Assembly (NCBI RefSeq): GCF_001746365.1 | Contig: NZ_MJAJ01000010.1 | Coordinates: 102,474 to 166,473, forward strand | Reading direction: 5' to 3' | From: Streptomyces sp. LUP30 | GTDB lineage: Bacteria > Actinomycetota > Actinomycetes > Streptomycetales > Streptomycetaceae | Length of the DNA stretch: 64,000 nt | Shown: positions 21,832-43,040 of the stretch, piece by piece | Layout of the letters: every line of letters begins with the position of its first letter | Numbering within the stretch: position 1 is the first letter of the stretch | The notes under the pieces: generated by a model | The model's input: only the letters and a program-made list of their open reading frames with translations | Databases searched by the model: none | What the model was told of the DNA's origin: nothing | Program-made: the position numbers and the translations under genes

Positions 21832-23151
21832 TCAGTGGGCGATCACGGGCTCGCCCTCCGACGACGCAAGAGGCGCATTCGGTATCAGGAGCGCGGAGAG
21901 GACGGCGCCGACCACGAAGAACCCGGCGCCCCAGTGATGGATGCCCGCGGTCGCGCCCTGGAACGCGGTGGCCATCACTCCGCCGAGGCCGAGACCCAGC
22001 AGGATCAGACCGGGCATGATGTCGGCGACGTAGGCGCTGTCGAGCTCGAGCCGGGTCAGCAGGGCCATGCCGGATCCGGCGACCAGGAACCCGGCGCTGA
22101 TCACGATCTTCGGGCCGACCCTGGGCAGCAGCAGCGAAGGCGCCGTGGTCGACGCGGCGACGATGCCCGCGACCATCGGCAGGAACGCCAGACCGGTCCT
22201 GATCGGCGAGTAGCCGATGCTCGCCTCCAGGTAATAGGTCAGGAACAGGAAGATCGAGAACATCCCCATGCCGATGACGAACACCGCCAGGAACGAACCA
22301 CCGCGGGTCCGGTCCTGCACGAGTCGCGGCGGCAGCAGCGGATGCGCGACCCTGGACTCCAGCCGGACGAACACCGCCAGGAGCACCGCACCCACGGTCA
22401 TCGAGCCGAGACTGACCGGGTCGGTCCAACTGGTGGATTCGACGTGCGCGAAGCCGTAGACGACGGCGAACAGTGCGGCGCTCACCACGAGGGCGCCGGG
22501 GATGTCGAGCTCGGGCCGCTCGGTGACCGCGGGCTTGGCCAGCAGCAGCACCGCGCCGGTCAGCGCTACGGCCGCGAAGACGACGTTCACGTACATCACC
22601 CAGCGCCACGACGCCCATTCGGTGAGCATGCCGCCGAGCAGCAGCCCGATCGCTCCGCCCGCGCCGGCCAGCGCGCTGAAGACGCCGAACGCCTTCGGCC
22701 TCTCGGCCGGGTCGGTGAAGGTCACGCTGAGCAGCGAGAGGGCCGCGGGGGCGAGCAGCGCGGCGAAGAGGCCCTGGGCCACACGTGCCGTGACGAGGAT
22801 GTCGAAGCTGGTGGCCGCGCCGCCGAGGACGGACGCGCCCGCGAAACCGATCAGGCCGGTCACGAAGGTGGTACGTCGGCCGAACAGGTCGCCGAGCCGT
22901 CCGCCGAGCAGCAGCAGGCTGCCGAACGCCAGGGCGTACCCCGTGATGACCCACTGCCGGCTGCCGTCGCTGAAACCGAGGTCGTGCTGCGCCGCGGGCA
23001 GCGCGATGTTCACCACGGTCGCATCGAGCGTGACCATGAGCTGCGCCGTGCCCAGTACGACCAGCACCCACCAGCGCACGGCATGTGAGCCACGGCGGCC
23101 CGGATCTGATGTCCCGGAGGCGGGCGCCCCGCGATCGAAGGTGGTACTCAC
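21832..23151 (-). CDS. MFS drug-efflux transporter, EmrB/QacA (DHA2) family
   Basis: A 439-residue integral membrane exporter. About 12-14 hydrophobic spans are visible, with the DHA2 landmarks LMVTLDATVVNIALPAAQHD in TM1, GRLGDLFGRRTTFVTGLIGF in the TM2-3 loop and LAGAGGAIGLLLGGMLTEWA (motif C) in TM5. GTG 23151 follows AAGGGGAG. It exports unknown hydrophobic compounds by proton antiport. It is divergent from the SDR-hydrolase pair and is followed by tetR; two operator palindromes lie in its promoter. Confidence 0.9.
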   Translation of the reverse strand: MSTTFDRGAPASGTSDPGRRGSHAVRWWVLVVLGTAQLMVTLDATVVNIALPAAQHDLGFSDGSRQWVITGYALAFGSLLLLGGRLGDLFGRRTTFVTGLIGFAGASVLGGAATSFDILVTARVAQGLFAALLAPAALSLLSVTFTDPAERPKAFGVFSALAGAGGAIGLLLGGMLTEWASWRWVMYVNVVFAAVALTGAVLLLAKPAVTERPELDIPGALVVSAALFAVVYGFAHVESTSWTDPVSLGSMTVGAVLLAVFVRLESRVAHPLLPPRLVQDRTRGGSFLAVFVIGMGMFSIFLFLTYYLEASIGYSPIRTGLAFLPMVAGIVAASTTAPSLLLPRVGPKIVISAGFLVAGSGMALLTRLELDSAYVADIMPGLILLGLGLGGVMATAFQGATAGIHHWGAGFFVVGAVLSALLIPNAPLASSEGEPVIAH

Positions 23152-23187
23152 TTCTCCCCTTAGCCGCCGGCCATGGACCGGCCATAG

Positions 23188-23227
23188 GAAACCGATCTGT
23201 TTCACCTTAGGGAAACAGATCGGTTTC
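23188..23227. promoter_or_regulatory. paired TetR operators at the MFS promoter
   Basis: GAAACCGATCTGTTTC (23188-23203) and its mirror GAAACAGATCGGTTTC (23212-23227) form two near-palindromic half-matched sites with centres 24 bp apart; the pair as a whole is also an inverted repeat. Confidence 0.8.
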
Positions 23228-23410
23228 CGCGGCGCAAGCGAGCGGGCCGCTTCCGGCCCAGGGGTGACGGGACAAGCCGGGGCCCGCACAGGACGACTCC
23301 CCGGCCGGCGCGTCGACGCCGAGACCGGCCTGCGGCCACGAGAGGGGGCGGACCCGGCACTCCGACCCACCTGGCCGACGCGACCGATTCCGCGTTGGCG
23401 CTTGCGCTGG

Positions 23411-23450
23411 GAAACCGATCGGTTTACTTTGGTTGAAACCGATCGGTTTT
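23411..23450. promoter_or_regulatory. paired TetR operators at the SDR promoter
   Basis: Two perfect AAACCGATCGGTTT palindromes (within 23411-23426 and 23435-23450), again with centres 24 bp apart. They end 20 nt before the SDR start and enclose a tttacttt stretch that may be the -10 element. Confidence 0.82.
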
Positions 23451-23469
23451 TCATTCTGTGGAGGCAGTC

Positions 23470-24171
23470 ATGACCGCTCTGAAGGGCGCGAACATCTTCG
23501 TCACCGGCGGCAGCCGGGGCATCGGCAAGGCACTGGTGGAGGAGCTCTACGCACGCGGCGCCGGCAAGGTGTACGCCACGGCCCGCGACCCGCGCAGCGT
23601 GACGCACCCGGACGCGGTTCCGGTGGCACTGGAGGTCACCGACCCCACCTCCGTGGCGGCGGCCGCCGCACAGGCGGGGGACGTCACCGTACTGATCAAC
23701 AACGCAGGCGCCTCGGTCGGTGCGTCCTTCCTCGATTCCCCCGTCGACGACGTACGCCGGGAGTTCGAGACCAACTTCTACGGCCCGCTGCTGCTGGCGC
23801 GTGCCTTCGTGCCGGTCATCGAGGGCAACGGCGGAGGCCACCTCCTCAACGTGCACTCCGTGCTCTCCTGGATCGCGCTCGGCGGCTCCTACAGCGCCTC
23901 CAAGGCCGCGCTGTGGTCACAGACCAACTCCCTGCGCCTGGAACTGCAGCCGCGCGGCATCGCCGTCACCGGACTGCACGTCGGCTACGTGGACACCGAC
24001 CTGGCGTCCGGCGTCGACGCCCCCAAGTCCGACCCCCGCGAGGTCGCCGCGCTCGCCCTCGACGGCATCGAGACCGGCGCCCACGAGGTGCTCGCCGACG
24101 ACATCTCCCGGCAGGTCAAGTCGGGCCTGGCCGGGGACCTCACCGCCCTGTATCCCCAGCTCGCCAAGTAG
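23470..24171 (+). CDS. short-chain dehydrogenase/reductase
   Basis: A 233-residue classical SDR that oxidises or reduces a carbonyl/alcohol with NAD(P). Cofactor motif FVTGGSRGIGKALVEEL is at residues about 10-26, NNAGAS near 78, and the catalytic Ser and YSASKAAL (Tyr-x-x-x-Lys) near 140-150. ATG 23470 was chosen over the upstream in-frame GTG because GGAGG is 6 nt before it. It is the first gene of a TetR-controlled pair with an alpha/beta hydrolase 24 nt downstream, and lies divergent from the efflux pump, a layout typical of a detoxification module induced by its own substrate. Confidence 0.92.
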   Translation: MTALKGANIFVTGGSRGIGKALVEELYARGAGKVYATARDPRSVTHPDAVPVALEVTDPTSVAAAAAQAGDVTVLINNAGASVGASFLDSPVDDVRREFETNFYGPLLLARAFVPVIEGNGGGHLLNVHSVLSWIALGGSYSASKAALWSQTNSLRLELQPRGIAVTGLHVGYVDTDLASGVDAPKSDPREVAALALDGIETGAHEVLADDISRQVKSGLAGDLTALYPQLAK

Positions 24172-24195
24172 CAGGCAGGACAAGGAACCGACGAG

Positions 24196-25074
24196 ATGCC
24201 CATCCACGAGTCACGTCCCACGATCCACGTCCCCGGGACCACCACCCACACCGTGGCACCGCGCCCCGGCCGCCGCGGGCACGAGGGAACGCTGCGCTAC
24301 CTCAAGGCGGGTACCGGCGCTCCCCTGGTCCTGCTGCACACCGTGCGCACGCAGGCCGAGCACTTCCGTCTCCTCGTCCCGCTGGTCGCGGAGCACTACA
24401 CCGTGTACGCCCTCGACCTGCCGGGGATGGGGTACTCCGAGATCGTGCCCGGCGCCTCGTACGACGAACCGGCCATGCGCGCGGGCGTCGAACGGCTCCT
24501 CACCGAACTCGACCTCCACGACGTCACGTTGGTCGGCGAGTCCATGGGCGCGGTGCTCGCGCTGACCACCGCGGCCGATCTGCCGGAACGGGTCCGACGC
24601 GTCGTAGCGGTCAACACCTACGACTTCCCGGGCGGGATCGCCCGTTCCAGCCTCCTCGCCCGTGCGGTGGTCAGCGGTGTCCTGGCCCCCGGAGTGGGGC
24701 CGGTGATCGCCGCGGTGGAGCCCAAGCCCGTCCTCCGCGCGATCCTGCAGGGCGGTCTCGGCGACAGGAGCGCACTGCGGGAGGACTACGTGGACGAGCT
24801 CCTCCAGGTGGGCAGCCGCCCCGGATACCCGGCCGTCGCACGAGCCGTGTACCAGGCCCTGCCCAGCCTCATCGCGGCCCGCTCCCGCTACTCCGAGGTC
24901 AGGGCCCCCGTCCACCTCGTCTACGGCGAGAAGGACTGGTCCCGACCCTCCGACCGGGAAGCCGACAGGAAGCTGCTGCCCTCCGCCGACTTCACGCAGA
25001 TCCCGAAGGCCGGCCACTTCATCGCCCTGGAACGGCCCGACGCACTGGCCGACCTGCTGACCCCTCCGGCGTGA
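24196..25074 (+). CDS. alpha/beta hydrolase
   Basis: A 292-residue hydrolase fold. The oxyanion strand reads PLVLLHTVRTQAEHFRLLVP, the nucleophile elbow is LVGESMGAVLAL (Ser near residue 117), the acid lies in HLVYGEKDWSRPSD and the catalytic His in KAGHFIALERPD. The usual HGxG is replaced by HTVR, which is uncommon. It follows the SDR with AAGGA before its ATG and probably acts on the same compound (ester or lactone). Regulated by the TetR pair of operators through the SDR promoter. Confidence 0.87.
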   Translation: MPIHESRPTIHVPGTTTHTVAPRPGRRGHEGTLRYLKAGTGAPLVLLHTVRTQAEHFRLLVPLVAEHYTVYALDLPGMGYSEIVPGASYDEPAMRAGVERLLTELDLHDVTLVGESMGAVLALTTAADLPERVRRVVAVNTYDFPGGIARSSLLARAVVSGVLAPGVGPVIAAVEPKPVLRAILQGGLGDRSALREDYVDELLQVGSRPGYPAVARAVYQALPSLIAARSRYSEVRAPVHLVYGEKDWSRPSDREADRKLLPSADFTQIPKAGHFIALERPDALADLLTPPA

Positions 25075-25396
25075 CCGCCCCGGGAGTGCCGTGTACGCAC
25101 CGAGCATGAGGCCGCCGGGACCAGACCGGTCCCGAGCCGGTCGGCCCCCTCACGCGGACCCGGACCTCGGTCGTCGTCCAGCCGCGGAATCGCGAAGGGA
25201 AATGCCTCTACCGCGACGAGTCGAGGCTCCGGGCCGGCTCCCTGCCGACCTCCCGCACCAGGTGCTCAGGCGCGTACAGGCGAACCTGCTCACTCGTGGG
25301 ACCGGGACGACGACTCTGCGGCCGTGGCGGCGTCCGCAGGTGTCCATGACTCGTCGGCGGTCTGCACCTGGAGCGTGCGAGCGTAGGCTCTCAGGA
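25075..25396. other. intergenic region with a hairpin
   Basis: No gene recognised. GGGACC (25117-25122) and GGTCCC (25128-25133) can form a 6-bp hairpin without a T-run, a weak terminator candidate for the SDR-hydrolase unit. The right end holds the MerR promoter, with TAGGCT at 25384-25389. Confidence 0.4.
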
Positions 25397-25792
25397 ATGC
25401 GGATCGGCGAGCTGTCCACGCGCACGGGCGTGAGCCCGCGCTCCTTGCGGTACTACGAAGAGCAGGGCCTGCTGACCAGCTCACGTTCCGGCACCGGGCA
25501 GCGTCACTATTCCGCTGCGGCGGTCCAGCGCGTGTCGCTCATCCGGCAGTTGCTCGACGCGGGTATGTCCAGCCGGGTCATCGCGACTGTGCTGCCGTGT
25601 GTGGACGTCCCGGGTGACCTGGGCGTCGCCGAGGAGACGTTCACGACGATGATGCGCGAACGCGACCGGATCGACGCCGACATCGCGCACCTGGTCGAGA
25701 CCCGGGATGCGCTCGACGTGCTGATCAGGGCCAACAGCCGGCACCGGGCGGAGCTGTCCACGTCGCCGGAGCCGGCGGCACGGTCGGCCTGA
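25397..25792 (+). CDS. MerR-family transcriptional regulator
   Basis: A 131-residue MerR-type activator/repressor. The DNA-binding winged helix is MRIGELSTRTGVSPRSLRYY, then EEQGLLTSSRSGTGQRHYS, at the very N-terminus, followed by the long antiparallel dimer helix (MMRERDRIDADIAHLVETRD). There is no cysteine-rich metal-binding C-terminus; the single CVDV cysteine does not make a metal site, so it probably senses an organic or redox signal. TAGGCT lies 7 nt before the ATG, implying a leaderless mRNA. It is followed by an NADP-dependent oxidoreductase 106 nt away, its likely target. Confidence 0.9.
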   Translation: MRIGELSTRTGVSPRSLRYYEEQGLLTSSRSGTGQRHYSAAAVQRVSLIRQLLDAGMSSRVIATVLPCVDVPGDLGVAEETFTTMMRERDRIDADIAHLVETRDALDVLIRANSRHRAELSTSPEPAARSA

Positions 25793-25825
25793 TGCTGTGA
25801 CCTGCATCTCAGTCGGTTGCCCCTG

Positions 25826-25835
25826 ACATCGATGT
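25826..25835. promoter_or_regulatory. candidate operator between merR and the oxidoreductase
   Basis: A perfect 10-bp palindrome ACATCGATGT (extended imperfectly by CTG/GAG on the sides) lies midway in the gap before the quinone oxidoreductase. MerR proteins bind such dyads between promoter elements; assignment is tentative. Confidence 0.35.
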
Positions 25836-25898
25836 GAGAGGTGAGGATCTCTGCAGAGCCCGGAATCACCGGGTCGCTCACACGGGAGGCGGCAGAAG

Positions 25899-26822
25899 AT
25901 GGGGCAGGCGTGGGGTTTCGGCGGGTATGGCGGGCCCGAGGTGCAGGAGTTCTTCGATCGTCCCGATCCCGTCCCCGGTCGCGGCGAGGTGCTGATCCGG
26001 GTCGACGTGGCCGGCGTGAATCCCCTCGACCACATGGTGCGTTCGGGTCTGGTCCCCGGGCTCGACGGCGGGCGTCCGTTTCCCCGCGTGCTGGGCATGG
26101 AGGCAGCGGGAACCGTTCTCGCCCGGGGCGAGGACGTCGACGGGCTCGAGGTGGGTGACGCGGTCTTCGGCTTCGCTCTCACCGGTGGCGGCACCTACGC
26201 CGAGACGACGGTGCTGTCCGCGCCGAACACCGCGCGTATCCCTGCGGGCCTGTCCGCGACCGTGGCGGCGACACTGCCCGTGACCGGGACGACCGCGGTG
26301 GACGTGCTCGACCAGCTCGGCCTCCCAGCCGGTGCCACGGTCCTGGTCAACGGGGTCGGGGGCGGGGTCGGCCTCGCCGTCGCCCGGCTGGCCGCCGGGC
26401 GCGGGCTGCAGGTGATCGGCACCGGGAGTACCGCCAAGCGCGAGCAGGCCGAGGCCGTCGGGGTGCGGTTCGTCGACTACACCGCCGGGGACGTCGTCGC
26501 CGCGGGACGCGAGCTGGTTCCGGACGGCTTCGACGGGATCGTCGACCTGGTCGGAGGCGCCTCGCTGCGGACGGTCGCTCCGCTGGCCCGGGATCCTCGC
26601 AACGTCATCGCCGTGGGCGACATGTCCGTGCCCGATCTCGGTGGGCGTTTCGTCGAGCGTCGCCTCGACCGGGAGAGCCTGGAGCGGTCCGCCCGGCTGG
26701 CCCTCGACGGAATTCTCGCACCCGTGATCACAGCGGTCCATCCGCTCTCCGACGCCCCGGCCGCCCTCGCCACCGTCGAGGACGGTCACGCTGCGGGAAA
26801 GGTTGTCATCGCGGTGGCATGA
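25899..26822 (+). CDS. NADP-dependent quinone oxidoreductase (medium-chain, zinc-free type)
   Basis: A 307-residue quinone-oxidoreductase-like MDR. The GroES-like half contains VLIRVDVAGVNPLDHMVRSG and RVLGMEAAGTVLARGEDVDG; the Rossmann half contains TVLVNGVGGGVGLAVARLAA. No structural-zinc cysteine cluster is present. GGGAGG precedes the ATG. It is the intact counterpart of the frameshifted oxidoreductase at 16.7-17.7 kb but not a recent duplicate (the sequences differ throughout). Downstream of MerR, it probably responds to quinone or electrophile stress. Confidence 0.9.
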   Translation: MGQAWGFGGYGGPEVQEFFDRPDPVPGRGEVLIRVDVAGVNPLDHMVRSGLVPGLDGGRPFPRVLGMEAAGTVLARGEDVDGLEVGDAVFGFALTGGGTYAETTVLSAPNTARIPAGLSATVAATLPVTGTTAVDVLDQLGLPAGATVLVNGVGGGVGLAVARLAAGRGLQVIGTGSTAKREQAEAVGVRFVDYTAGDVVAAGRELVPDGFDGIVDLVGGASLRTVAPLARDPRNVIAVGDMSVPDLGGRFVERRLDRESLERSARLALDGILAPVITAVHPLSDAPAALATVEDGHAAGKVVIAVA

Positions 26823-27386
26823 GAGGTGCCCGGCCGCCCGGCGCCGTCGACCGTCTTCAGCCGACACTCGCTGCCGATGCCGACGGCGAGGTTCCGGCAG
26901 GAAGCCGGAGAACGTCCGCGTGGCGGGGCTGGTGTCGAGGACGCGTGGCCGCTCTCGGCCGTCCAGGGAAGGGGTGGGCGAGGAGGCGCCGATCGGGGGG
27001 GTCGGCCTTGGCGGCCGGGGAGCATGGCCGCCAGGGCCTGGGAGCGCTGTGCGACCGGGTCGTCGTAGGTGCCGTCGCGCTCGGCCCAGCGGTGCACGAA
27101 GACGCCTTCACGAGGATTGCGTGGGGGGGTGGGGTCGTGCGAGAGCAGGTGCACGACCCCGGTGGCGAAGTCATCGAGGAGCAGCGCGTGCGGGTGCACC
27201 CTTTACGTTCCTCTCCGCCGTCCGCGGTCGCGGCGTCGCGCCGTGTGGGGGGAGCCGGCACGCGTACTCATCCCGAGCTGAGTACGTTCCCTCATGCCGG
27301 GCGGACCTTCGCGGCGCGAGTATCGGTGCAGCGGCGCAGACCACCCGCGCCGGCCGGATCCAGTTGAGACAGTTGCGGAGAATCTC
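26823..27386. other. intergenic region, mostly featureless
   Basis: About 560 bases without a convincing intact gene. The one coding-like stretch is a truncated minus-strand fragment at 27017-27199 (separate entry). The right part contains the leader of the DUF5707 gene; no terminator or strong repeat was noticed. Confidence 0.5.
27017..27199 (-). pseudogene. truncated ORF of unknown family
   Basis: On the minus strand 61 codons from GTG 27199 read VHPHALLLDDFATGVVHLLS, then HDPTPPRNPREGVFVHRWAE and RDGTYDDPVAQRSQALAAML, a composition that looks like real coding sequence. A TAA stop lies two codons upstream and the frame decays into arginine/proline-rich noise downstream, overlapping the end of the oxidoreductase gene. 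I do not recognise the family and treat it as a remnant. Confidence 0.3.
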
Positions 27387-27839
27387 ATGTCCCGACGTAT
27401 GGCTCTTTCTGTCGCTGCCGGCGCCGTCGTCCTCGTGGGCGCCGGTGCGTACGCTCTCGCCTACGCCGGCGAGCAGCCTCCGGCGCTGACGCACAGCGCC
27501 GCCCGCTACACCGCCCCCGAGGGCGGCCGCGACGGCTCGCTCACCTTCACCACCTCCGTCACGGCGTCCTCCGGCGTGAAGAACGTGAAAGTGCTGGCAT
27601 GGCCGCAGAACTCGTCCTTCGCCAAGAACAAGCTGACCGCCAAGGACATGGCCGCCGTGGAGTCGGCCGTCTGCAAGCCCTTCAAGAAGCACACCTCGAA
27701 CTGCACCTACACCATCAAGACCAGCGCTTCCGACGCCGCGTCGTCCCCGCGGGGCGTCTGGCACATCGCCGTTCTCGCCACCGCGCGGAACGGCACCACC
27801 ACCCTGAACGCCAAGGCGGCCGACTTCATCGTCAGGTGA
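27387..27839 (+). CDS. secreted DUF5707-family protein
   Basis: A 150-residue exported protein. The signal peptide is MSRRMALSVAAGAVVLVGAG followed by AYALAYA (cleavage near residue 27). The mature part resembles the Streptomyces DUF5707 family: SGVKNVKVLAWPQNSSFAKN, KDMAAVESAVCKPFKKHTSN (two cysteines that could form a disulfide with CTYTIKT) and SPRGVWHIAVLATARNGTTT. ATG 27387 has GGAGA at about 6 nt. The function of the family is unknown; a beta-sandwich extracellular domain is likely. It stands alone before the megasynthase gene. Confidence 0.85.
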   Translation: MSRRMALSVAAGAVVLVGAGAYALAYAGEQPPALTHSAARYTAPEGGRDGSLTFTTSVTASSGVKNVKVLAWPQNSSFAKNKLTAKDMAAVESAVCKPFKKHTSNCTYTIKTSASDAASSPRGVWHIAVLATARNGTTTLNAKAADFIVR

Positions 27840-27943
27840 CCCGAACACGCGCACCTCGGCATCGGTAGCGATCGCAACATCGCACCGGCTCACCACCGCT
27901 CCACCGTCTCAGCGGCAGACGTGGCGCGGGCCCGGGCTCGTGC

Positions 27944-28113
27944 TCACTCGATGTGGCCGGTGTCGGGGTGCACCTGCGACAGGAAGTCCCGGACGGCTTC
28001 CTCGAGATGAGCCCTGTCGACCTGGGTCGGAGGATGGGCGCGCAACCCGAACCCATACCCAGGCTGACCTCGAACTCCTCCCCGTCGACCGGCATCGGTC
28101 CGCACAAGGACAC
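27944..28113 (-). pseudogene. frameshifted small conserved Streptomyces protein
   Basis: Two minus-strand frames together resemble one short actinomycete protein: MPVDGEEFEVS in one frame and YGFGLRAHPPTQVDRAHLEE, AVRDFLSQVHPDTGHIE-stop in the other. The ending (AVRDFLSQVxPDTGxI) is characteristic of a family of about 70-residue proteins of unknown function. A frameshift and probable internal deletion separate the halves. The rest of the 345-nt gap 27840-28184 holds nothing else. Confidence 0.4.
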
Positions 28114-28184
28114 ACGCGGGCGCTCCACGGCGAAACCGGGGCCCGACGGCCCCCTTACAGAGTCCGCACCTGGAGAGATCGCAT

Positions 28185-40937
<12,753 letters not shown>

Positions 40938-41129
40938 ATCGTCCCGACTGCCGGACGTCGAAGGACGCCCGCACAACGGCGCTCCCGCCCCGGCCTCCGA
41001 GCGAAACGGCCGAGGATTGACGCGCGTTGCGGAACATGGCGAGAATGCAGCTCACTTCACTGCTCCCGCGGTCAGCGGATCGGTCGCAGGACGCGGTCGC
41101 GCCTGCCTCGCCGCCGGGCCGCCTTCTCG

Positions 41130-42116
41130 ATGAACCCCTCCCCACCCCCCACCCTCACCTTGAACCAGAGGCTCCCTTTGTCGCGTTCACAACACCTCAG
41201 ATCCCTGGCGCCCCTGGCTGCAAGCGCGTTCTTCGCAGCGGCCCTTCCCGTGCTCGGAGCGGGAACGGCGTACGCCGGGACGGACGGCGCCTGCCAGTCG
41301 GCCACGGTCCAGTACCGGATCGTCGGCGCCGACGGAAACGTCGTAGGCGCCGACTGGACGTCCCAGGGCGGCTTCCACGCCTGGGAGACGGTGCCCGGCA
41401 CCGTCGAGGTGCGGCTCGCACCTCACCAGACCGTCGGAGAGGGCTGCACCTACCCGGTCTCGCTCGCCGAGTACACCACCGAGGGGCCCAACTGGTTCGT
41501 CTCGGGGCACCAGACGCTGGTCGACAAAACCACCGTCCACCTCACCGCGGCGGACGTCGCCGGGAGCGACGACGCCAAGCGCACCTGGCAGAAGCTCATC
41601 GTCCAACCGCCCACCTGCTACGGCCAGATCGACCTGTACGGCGATGACGTCAGCTACGACGGGAAGGAGGGGGACGGACACGGCCCCGCCCCCTACGAGC
41701 CGGACAACATCGTCACCCCCTACCACCTCATAGCGGCGTGGAACGGCGGGGACAAGCCGTGCGCTCCCGAGGCGCCGGAGTCGCCGTCCCAGCCGACGCC
41801 GTCCGCCCCCGCGACGCCTACCCAGCCGGGGGGCGGTGCGCCGCCGTCGAGCAGCCCGACGCCGCCGGAGACTCCTCAGCCGTCCACCACGCCTCCCACC
41901 ACGTCGAAGGTCCCGCCGGCGCCGCAGACGCCGTCGACGCCGTCGACGCCGTCCGACTCTCCGGAGCCGTCGCCCAGCGGCAGCAAGCCGCCGCTCGCCG
42001 AGACGGGGACCTCCGCGCCGGTCGGACTGATCGCAGGATGCGCGGCCGTCGTGGTCGCCCTGGGGGCGGGCTTCACCATCACGGCCGGCCGGGCGCGCCG
42101 CAGCCGACGAGGCTGA
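41130..42116 (+). CDS. sortase-anchored LAETG cell-wall surface protein
   Basis: A secreted protein of up to 328 residues. A signal peptide (LRSLAPLAASAFFAAALPVL...GTAYA) precedes a globular domain of about 165 residues with paired cysteines (GACQSATVQY, EGCTYPVSL, PPTCYGQIDLYGDD, KPCAPE). A proline/serine/threonine-rich wall-spanning region follows, then LAETG, a hydrophobic span and RARRSRRG, the layout for class E sortase anchoring. ATG 41130 lacks a ribosome site; TTG 41178 (MSRSQHLRSL form) has GAGG 6 nt upstream and is a good alternative. It begins about 190 nt after the megasynthase with no evident functional link. Confidence 0.88.
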   Translation: MNPSPPPTLTLNQRLPLSRSQHLRSLAPLAASAFFAAALPVLGAGTAYAGTDGACQSATVQYRIVGADGNVVGADWTSQGGFHAWETVPGTVEVRLAPHQTVGEGCTYPVSLAEYTTEGPNWFVSGHQTLVDKTTVHLTAADVAGSDDAKRTWQKLIVQPPTCYGQIDLYGDDVSYDGKEGDGHGPAPYEPDNIVTPYHLIAAWNGGDKPCAPEAPESPSQPTPSAPATPTQPGGGAPPSSSPTPPETPQPSTTPPTTSKVPPAPQTPSTPSTPSDSPEPSPSGSKPPLAETGTSAPVGLIAGCAAVVVALGAGFTITAGRARRSRRG

Positions 42117-42150
42117 CCCCTTCCTGCAGCCCCGGCCACGCGCCGACGGC

Positions 42151-42180
42151 AGGTGCCCGCTTCGCAGGAAGCGGGCACCT
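42151..42180. terminator. bidirectional-type hairpin terminator
   Basis: AGGTGCCCGCTT and AAGCGGGCACCT form a perfect 12-bp stem with a 6-nt loop, placed between the converging LAETG and CYTH-like genes. Confidence 0.8.
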
Positions 42181-42284
42181 TCGAGGAAGCCGGCGAGGCA
42201 GCGGTGTGCGAGGCCGGTGCGGTCGGCGGCGAGGCCGGGGCGGACCGCTCCGGCTTCGCCGCGGGCTCCAACTCACGCACCGTC

Positions 42285-43040
42285 TCAGCTGGTTCGTACC
42301 GCCTGCGCCAAGGCGGTGAGAGTGCGGCGAGTCTTGTTCTCCGAATTATCGGAGAGGGTCACCCCGCGCTCGCGCACCGCTTCCTCCAGCTTCCGCTGTT
42401 TACGCTCCGCCCGGTCCGTCAGCTTCTCGGCATCGTCCTCGTCCTTGGGCTTCACTCGCAAGGACACCTCCAGGAACTCGAGACCGGCGGCCGACCACGT
42501 CTCCAGGTCCACTTCCAGGTCGTCCAGCGGGACGTCGTCGGCCTTCGCCGAGAGGACGGGCCCCAGCGCGACCAGCCCGTCGAGCGGAACGGCGGGCCCG
42601 CAGGCGGACAGGAACCGCTTCTGCATCGCGTCCATCGCAGCGGTGGGATCCGCTCCGTGCTCCACCGCGCCCGACAGAGTCCCCGGCGGACACGTACGCC
42701 CCGCGGAGGCGGCGAGCACCCGGCCCCCCGCCGACCAGTCCTCGTCGATCTTGTAGGTGAAAGGTTCCTCCTTGAAGGCCGCGGAGAACCGGCCGATCAG
42801 TTGCTCAACGGTGCACGGGCGCAGCTTTACGGTCAGGTCGTCCGCAGCGGCACCGATTCTGAACCGTATGATCCCGCCGCTGGTCAGCAGCGGAAGCCGC
42901 CCCTCGGCCACGCCTTTCCCCTCTTCGGCGAACCAGATGAGACGCGTCGCCATCGCGTCCCGGGTCCCCCCGAGGGCCGACAGCGCCGCGGAAACGTCGC
43001 CCTCCACGTTGACCTTGATCTCGACCGGCCGCAGGTTCAT
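42285..43040 (-). CDS. conserved hypothetical protein, possibly CYTH-like
   Basis: A 251-residue soluble protein. The N-terminal pattern EIKVNV..., IIRFRIGAAADDLTVKLRP and YKIDEDWSAGGRVLAAS gives alternating charged beta strands (ExKxN, RFR, TVKLRP, KIDED) like CYTH/triphosphate-tunnel proteins, which bind triphosphates with Mg2+. This is a resemblance by motif spacing only. The C-terminus is lysine- and glutamate-rich (KPKDEDDAEKLTDRAERKQR) and probably helical. ATG 43040 has AGGAG at 8 nt; the frame upstream has no signal. It is monocistronic and convergent with the LAETG gene. Confidence 0.6.
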   Translation of the reverse strand: MNLRPVEIKVNVEGDVSAALSALGGTRDAMATRLIWFAEEGKGVAEGRLPLLTSGGIIRFRIGAAADDLTVKLRPCTVEQLIGRFSAAFKEEPFTYKIDEDWSAGGRVLAASAGRTCPPGTLSGAVEHGADPTAAMDAMQKRFLSACGPAVPLDGLVALGPVLSAKADDVPLDDLEVDLETWSAAGLEFLEVSLRVKPKDEDDAEKLTDRAERKQRKLEEAVRERGVTLSDNSENKTRRTLTALAQAVRTS

